Source of the DNA: SHVO01 sp041906145
GTDB lineage: Bacteria; Pseudomonadota; Alphaproteobacteria; Rhodospirillales; Rhodospirillaceae
Assembly: GCA_041906145.1 (NCBI GenBank)
Contig: JAYRJU010000003.1
Coordinates: 186,001 to 250,000 of the forward strand
Reading direction: 5' to 3'
DNA length: 64,000 nucleotides
Shown here: one piece after another, positions 59,832 through 64,000 of the stretch
Layout: each line of letters opens with the position of its first letter
Numbering within the stretch: the stretch's first letter is position 1
Program-made: the position numbers and the translations under genes
Notes under the pieces: generated by a model
Seen by the model: only the letters and a program-made list of their open reading frames with translations
Databases searched by the model: none
Told to the model about the DNA's origin: nothing

Positions 59832-61475
59832 ATGAACATCACGACCCGTAATTTTGCCGCGCGAATCCGCACCGGCGTGGCCACGGGGGCCCTCGCATTG
59901 GTCCTCGGGTTCAGCGCCGCCCACGCCGCGACCCTGGACGTCACCAAGGCGACGATCCCCGAGTTCCAGGCCGCCTACGCCAAGGGCCTGACGGCCGAGC
60001 GCGTCACCGCCGCCTACCTGGCCCGCGTCGCCGCCTACGAGGAAACCGGCCCTGCGATCAACGCCATCATCCACATGAATCCGAATGCGCTTGGGCAGGC
60101 CAAGGCGCTCGACGCCGAGCGCAAAGCCGGCAAGGTGCGCGGTCCGCTCCACGGCATTCCCATCGTCCTGAAGGACAATTTCGACACCTTCGATCTGCCG
60201 ACCACGGCCGGCTCTCAATTGCTGGCGGGATCGATCCCGAACAAGGACGCCTTCGTCACCCAGAAGCTGCGCGATGCGGGCGTCATCATCGTCGCCAAGG
60301 TCAATATGGCCGAGTTCGCCAACAGCGGCGGCAAGGTTCCGCTCGGCTTCAGCTCCGGCGGCTTGCAGACGCATAACCCGCACGCCCTCGATCGTTCACC
60401 GGGCAGTTCCAGCGGCGGCACGGGCTCGTCCATCGCCGCCGGCTTCGCGGTGTTCGGTCTCGGCACGGACTCCCAAGGCTCCGTGCGCGGCCCGTCGCAC
60501 GACAACGGCATCGTCGGCCTCAAGACCACCCACGGGCTCGTGAGTAAGGCGGGTGTCATTCCGCTCACCCTCAGCCTCGACACGGTCGGCCCCATGGCGC
60601 GCAACGTCACGGACATCGCCGTCGCCCTCAACACCATGTCCGGCATCGACCCCAACGATCGGGACACCCAGAAAAGCGTCGGTCACAGCGAAGACTATAC
60701 GCGTTACTTGAAGAAGGACGCGCTCAAGGGCGTTCGCATCGGCATCGTGCGCCAGTTCATGGGCGTGGATAAGGAAGTCGACAAGGTCACCGAGGATTCG
60801 ATTGCGGTATTGAAGGCGCAAGGCGCCGAGATCGTCGACCCCGTCGCTTATCCCGACCATCTCCTGGGCGTGCGCGGTCCGATCTGGCCGTTCCTGGAAG
60901 CGGTCGAGTTCCGGAAAGACATCACCGACTATCTGCACACCTTGAAGCCCGGCTTCCCCAAGGACTTCGACGAACTCGCAGCCAAAGCGAATGACCCGGC
61001 CACGAACTACCGCAGCCCCGAGAAGGCCGCCTTGTTCAAAAGCCTGGTCGACCGCAAGATGGACTACGACGATCCCATCTACGTCTCGCTCAAGACCGTC
61101 ATGATGCCGGCCTTCACCAATGGCGTGAACAGCGTGTTCGACAAATATGGCGTCACGGCCATGTTCTTCCCCACCAGCAACAACGCGACCGCCAAGCTCG
61201 GCCCGCGCCCCGCGGAAGACGATCCGAACCGTCCGCCGCAGCCGCGCACCCCGAACATCGGCGCGACCGCTATCGCCAGTCAATCGGGCCTGCCGGAGAT
61301 CGTCGTCCCCGCCGGCATGTCGGCGGATGGCATGCCGATCACCGTGTCCTTCCTGGGCAAGGCCTTCACCGACGGACAGCTCATCGGCATGGCCTACGCC
61401 TACGAGCAAGCGACCCACGCCATCCGCACCCCGAAGCTCACCCCGTCCTTGAAGACGGATACAGTGCGCTACTAA
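59832..61475 (+). CDS. Secreted amidase (amidase-signature family)
   Basis: About 547 residues with a signal peptide ending AAHA (about residue 35). The Ser-cisSer-Lys triad fits: Lys114 in VLKDNFDT, Ser193 in PGSSSGG, and the nucleophile Ser217 in GTDSQGSVRGPS, with the usual 24-residue Ser-Ser spacing. ATG 59832 has GGGGGAG upstream. Exported amidases of this type act on peptide amides or other extracellular amides; the substrate is unknown. A 30-bp tandem repeat starts at its last codons. Confidence 0.92.
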   Translation: MNITTRNFAARIRTGVATGALALVLGFSAAHAATLDVTKATIPEFQAAYAKGLTAERVTAAYLARVAAYEETGPAINAIIHMNPNALGQAKALDAERKAGKVRGPLHGIPIVLKDNFDTFDLPTTAGSQLLAGSIPNKDAFVTQKLRDAGVIIVAKVNMAEFANSGGKVPLGFSSGGLQTHNPHALDRSPGSSSGGTGSSIAAGFAVFGLGTDSQGSVRGPSHDNGIVGLKTTHGLVSKAGVIPLTLSLDTVGPMARNVTDIAVALNTMSGIDPNDRDTQKSVGHSEDYTRYLKKDALKGVRIGIVRQFMGVDKEVDKVTEDSIAVLKAQGAEIVDPVAYPDHLLGVRGPIWPFLEAVEFRKDITDYLHTLKPGFPKDFDELAAKANDPATNYRSPEKAALFKSLVDRKMDYDDPIYVSLKTVMMPAFTNGVNSVFDKYGVTAMFFPTSNNATAKLGPRPAEDDPNRPPQPRTPNIGATAIASQSGLPEIVVPAGMSADGMPITVSFLGKAFTDGQLIGMAYAYEQATHAIRTPKLTPSLKTDTVRY

Positions 61476-61558
61476 AGCGCACGCTTAAAAAAGCGGCGCT
61501 ACTAAAGCGCACGTTCTAAAAAAGCGGCGCTCCTAAAGCGCACGGTTAAAAAAGGCGG
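61467..61558 (+). repeat. Three-copy ~30-bp tandem repeat at the amidase 3' end
   Basis: Three consecutive units begin CGCT(A/C)CTAAAGCGCACG and end AAAAAAG(G)CGG: 61467-61496 (30 bp), 61497-61527 (31 bp) and 61528-61558 (31 bp). Each holds a small palindrome; the first two contain GCGCT-ACTAA-AGCGC. The amidase stop TAA (61473-61475) is inside unit 1. On the minus strand each unit gives a T6 run after GCCGC. Confidence 0.85.
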
Positions 61559-61613
61559 CGGTGCGAGGCCGCTCGCGTATAATCCGGGCTCCTGTGACCA
61601 CACTGGAGCCCGG

Positions 61614-62462
61614 ATGACCTTCTCGATCGCTGCTGTGGATCCAACGACCGGCGACGCCGGTGTCGCCGTGGCGTCAAAATTCCTCGCCGTCGGTAATCTG
61701 GTGCCTTGGGTCGAAGCCGGCGTCGGCGCCGTCGCAACGCAAGCCTTGTGCAATGCGCGTTATGGCTCCGAAGGGCTCCATCTCCTCAGCGGCACAACTT
61801 CGGGAGAAGCGCTCGGCCGCCTCCTCTCCGCCGACCCTGGCCGCGACCGCCGTCAGGTCGGAATGGTCGATATCAAGGGCAACGCCGCCGGTCACACCGG
61901 CTCCGGCTGCATTGGCTGGGCCGGTCACAGGACGGGCGTGAACTACGCCGCGCAGGGCAATTGCCTCGCGGGCGAGGCGGTCGTTGCGGCGATGGCCCAC
62001 GCTTTCGAAAACACGAATGGCCCGCTTTATAAGCGCCTGTTCGCCGCGCTGGCAGCCGGTGACGCCGCCGGCGGGGATAAACGCGGGCGCCAATCCGCGG
62101 CGCTCAAGGTGCTGCGCAAGAATGCGGGTTATCAAGGCCTCAGCGACACCATGATCGACCTTCGTGTCGACGACGCGGCCGATCCTATGTCTGAGATGCG
62201 CCGCCTTATCGACCTCCATGAACTCTATTTCTTCACCGGCGATTGCCCGCGCCTGCCTCTTGAAGGTCATGTGCTCGAAACCGTGCGCGCTATCCTGCGC
62301 AAGGCGGGCCGCGCGGATCAATTCCCGCCGGGATGGAGCACCGAACTTGGGCGCGCGATCGATAATTTCATCGGGTGCGAGAACCTCGAAGAGCGTTTCG
62401 ATCTCAACAGCCGCGCCATCGACCAACGCGCGCTCGATCATCTCGTGGCTCAGTATCTCTAG
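61614..62462 (+). CDS. DUF1028 family protein
   Basis: 282 residues of the DUF1028 family, which has an Ntn-hydrolase-like fold. MTFSIAAVDPTTGDAGVAVASKFLAVGNLVPWVEAGVGAVATQ is the diagnostic N-terminus. HTGSGCIGWAGHRTGVNYAAQGNCLAGEAVVAAMAHAFE and DLRVDDAADPMSEMRRLIDLHELYF follow. Catalytic activity has not been assigned to the family as far as I know. A putative peptidoglycan-like C-terminal region may be present. It lies 139 bp after the amidase, so both could act on amide substrates, though this is only suggestive. Confidence 0.9.
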   Translation: MTFSIAAVDPTTGDAGVAVASKFLAVGNLVPWVEAGVGAVATQALCNARYGSEGLHLLSGTTSGEALGRLLSADPGRDRRQVGMVDIKGNAAGHTGSGCIGWAGHRTGVNYAAQGNCLAGEAVVAAMAHAFENTNGPLYKRLFAALAAGDAAGGDKRGRQSAALKVLRKNAGYQGLSDTMIDLRVDDAADPMSEMRRLIDLHELYFFTGDCPRLPLEGHVLETVRAILRKAGRADQFPPGWSTELGRAIDNFIGCENLEERFDLNSRAIDQRALDHLVAQYL

Positions 62463-62570
62463 GCGCGCGAGTCAACACACGCGCACCACGTGAGACTGTC
62501 CTCGCGCCCCTTGAACATTTTTCGCCGCGTCGCCGTTTAAGCGCGTGTCCTTTTTCGCGGCGGGAGTGTC

Positions 62571-63233
62571 ATGTCCACACGGCGGAACACCTATTGCGCG
62601 GTTCTCCTGTCATTTGCCCTTGGAAGCTGTTCCGCCTACCGCGAGGTTCGTAATTGGTGGACCGATGAGTCCGGCCCGACGGAAAAAGAGTGGGCCGAGT
62701 TCCGCGCGCTCTACGCACATGAGAACGACCCGCCGCCGCCCGCGCGGGCGGAAATAGCGCCCCTGGCGCCCCGCGCGACACCAATCCCTGAAGCGCGGCC
62801 GACCCCGCCCGCACCGCAAGCGCCGCCCCGCGCCGTCCGCCCCCGGATCGCGAAGGTAACGCCGCCGCCCGCGCCGCCGCTTGCCGCCCCGCCCTCCGTG
62901 CGCGACGCACCCGCCGTAGGCGGCGCGCCCGCCGAAGCTGAACCGCCCGCCCCGGTGGAAGTGGCGATCCTCTCGCCCAGCCTCAAATCCGTCGCCGGCA
63001 TGAGCGAAGCGCGTCTGCGTCAAACCCTCGGCGAACCGTCGTCGGCGACACAAAAGGGCGCGCAGAAAATCTGGCGCTATGTCGGCAACGGTTGCTCCGT
63101 CGAGATTGTCTTTTTCTTGGACGTCACCCGGAATACCTATGCGGCGCTCGATTACAGAACGTTGGAACGCGACGGCAGCGTTTCCGCGCGCCCGTGTCTG
63201 CGTTATGCGCCGCCCACGGGCCAAAGCGGTTGA
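62571..63233 (+). CDS. Pro-rich lipoprotein with a BamE-like C-terminal domain
   Basis: 220 residues. A lipoprotein-type signal ends at LGSC (Cys about residue 20). A long Pro/Ala linker (about 55-130) would reach through the periplasm. The C-terminal part (about 138-205: GMSEARLRQTLGEPSSATQKGAQKIWRYVGNGCSVEIVFFLD) has the LGxP...G..iWrY pattern of small SmpA/BamE-like modules. Two Cys in this domain could form a disulfide. It is probably anchored to the outer or inner membrane. Its function is unknown. Confidence 0.7.
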   Translation: MSTRRNTYCAVLLSFALGSCSAYREVRNWWTDESGPTEKEWAEFRALYAHENDPPPPARAEIAPLAPRATPIPEARPTPPAPQAPPRAVRPRIAKVTPPPAPPLAAPPSVRDAPAVGGAPAEAEPPAPVEVAILSPSLKSVAGMSEARLRQTLGEPSSATQKGAQKIWRYVGNGCSVEIVFFLDVTRNTYAALDYRTLERDGSVSARPCLRYAPPTGQSG

Positions 63234-63416
63234 CCCTGCACGCGCAGCGTCCCCGCACCCGTTCCCCGCGAAAGCTAACAGCGCTTTAATCGCTTTTCGC
63301 TACCGCCGCGATCAGCGCCCGGGAACAACAATTCTCCCTGGCTAGACGCGCATCGCCGCGCTCCTCACAAAGAACGCCGGGGCGCATTTCCCACACGCTT
63401 TTCTTTGACACCGTCC

Positions 63417-63436
63417 GACGCCGGCCCGCCGGCGTC
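63417..63436. promoter_or_regulatory. Perfect palindrome upstream of the beta-helix gene
   Basis: GACGCCGGC-CC-GCCGGCGTC is a perfect 9-bp inverted repeat, 7 bp after a TTGACA hexamer (63405-63410) and 19 bp before the next start codon. It could be an operator or a leader hairpin. Confidence 0.4.
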
Positions 63437-63455
63437 ACTGGCATGGAGCTGTAAA

Positions 63456-64000
63456 TTGCATAGTCGAATCTCCTCTTCCTTTGCTCTCGGTGTCCTTTTC
63501 GCGGGCCTTGCGGGGTCCGCGCATGCCGCTGACATTCTTGTCGGTCCAACCCGCGCCACCAAGACGCTCGCCGCCGCGGTCGCCGCCGCGCGGTCCGGCG
63601 ACCGCATCCTTCTCGACGCCGGCACCTATCTCGACGACACCGCCAACGTGAATGTGCCCATGACCATCGAAGGCGCGGGCGGCGGCGCGACGTTGTCGAT
63701 GACGAAGAATATCTCCAACGGCAAAGGCATCATCGTCACAAACGCGAACGTGACCTTGCGCAACCTCACCCTCCAAGGCGCGAAGGTCGTGGACGCCAAT
63801 GGCGCCGGCATCCGTCTCCAGGCGGGGGCCGTCACCGTCGACAACGTCTCTTTCGTCAACAATCAGAACGGCATCCTCACCAACGCCAATCCCGCCGCGA
63901 CCCTCACCATCACCGGGTCGCGTTTCACCGGCAACGGCAGCGGCACGGGCTACACGCACGCCATCTACGCCAACGAGATCGGACAGCTCACCGTCACCGG
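63456..64000 (+). CDS. Secreted right-handed beta-helix repeat protein (3' partial)
   Basis: At least 181 codons, open to the right edge. It starts at TTG 63456 with GGAG (63445-63448) 7 nt upstream. A signal peptide (MHSRISSSFALGVLFAGLAGSAHA) is followed by ADILVGPTRATKTLAAAVAAARSGDRILLDAGTY, the usual entry of secreted parallel beta-helix proteins. Repeated NV-T-I/L strands follow (VTLRNLTLQGAKVV, VTVDNVSFVNNQNGI, LTITGSRFTGNG). Such folds occur in polysaccharide lyases and surface proteins; the catalytic part, if any, is outside the window. Confidence 0.8.
   Translation, partial: MHSRISSSFALGVLFAGLAGSAHAADILVGPTRATKTLAAAVAAARSGDRILLDAGTYLDDTANVNVPMTIEGAGGGATLSMTKNISNGKGIIVTNANVTLRNLTLQGAKVVDANGAGIRLQAGAVTVDNVSFVNNQNGILTNANPAATLTITGSRFTGNGSGTGYTHAIYANEIGQLTVT

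Noticed and set aside
58250..59947. 565-codon minus-strand frame across the MFS gene
   Set aside because: It overlaps the well-supported MFS transporter in another frame, and the translation is Arg/Gly-rich and featureless.

Overview
The window looks like a 64 kb piece of an alphaproteobacterial chromosome. It is GC-rich and carries several alphaproteobacterial marks: methionine synthase split into two genes, a flagellin with a CtrA-type box (TTAA-N7-TTAA) upstream, a TipN-like membrane coiled-coil protein, a TPR/O-GlcNAc-transferase-like enzyme resembling flagellin modifiers of the FlmG type, and a dispersed CCTGGGG/CCCCAGG intergenic hairpin. A Rhizomicrobium/Micropepsaceae-like organism would fit, but the genus is a guess. 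I see no IS element, prophage block, rRNA or CRISPR array. The one RNA gene I can call is tRNA-Asp. Both ends cut through genes: glyS on the left and a beta-helix protein on the right.

Layout. 1-7 kb: glyS (partial), a GMC oxidoreductase, then pyruvate phosphate dikinase carrying an extra N-terminal YdaS/Cro-like helix-turn-helix, preceded by three AAAG-N5-CTTAC repeats, then a YCII protein. 7-9.3 kb, minus strand: VWA membrane protein, a small phage-type protein, ygfZ. 9.4-13.8 kb: three glycosyltransferases and a dihydroorotase. 13.8-17.4 kb, minus: secreted alpha/beta hydrolase and an HtrA/DegP protease with a clear terminator. 17.8-23.6 kb: a secreted aldo/keto reductase, the sulfate ABC operon (sbp-cysT-cysW-cysA) behind a leader with three hairpins, and a secreted NAD(P)-binding protein. 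23.7-27.7 kb: tRNA-Asp, a PAS histidine kinase, a membrane protein, a PhzF enzyme and a small hypothetical. 27.7-31.5 kb, minus: split metH with a structured leader. 31.9-38 kb: an EF-hand protein, an Atm1-type exporter, an arginase-fold protein, cytochrome c', DUF983, and a MocR regulator whose three operator repeats sit in the divergent gap.

38-47 kb is a polarity and flagellum-flavoured block: flagellin, the long coiled-coil protein, a TPR-GT-A protein, CorA and the OGT-like enzyme. 47-52.3 kb holds hydantoinase/oxoprolinase subunits A and B with a convergent carbamoylase. 52.4-58 kb has an NTF2-like secreted protein, a Crp/Fnr regulator, and a divergent group of three secreted proteins, two of them tandem paralogues built from Yx(FWY)xxD repeats. 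58-64 kb has an ABC-ATPase remnant, a 33-residue Lys-rich protein, an MFS transporter, a secreted amidase followed by a 3 x 30 bp tandem repeat, a DUF1028 protein, a lipoprotein and the start of a beta-helix protein.

The strongest candidate for something undescribed is the HTH-PPDK fusion with its upstream repeat array. It suggests a metabolic enzyme that may bind its own promoter. All functional statements rest on reading motifs by eye; no database search was run.
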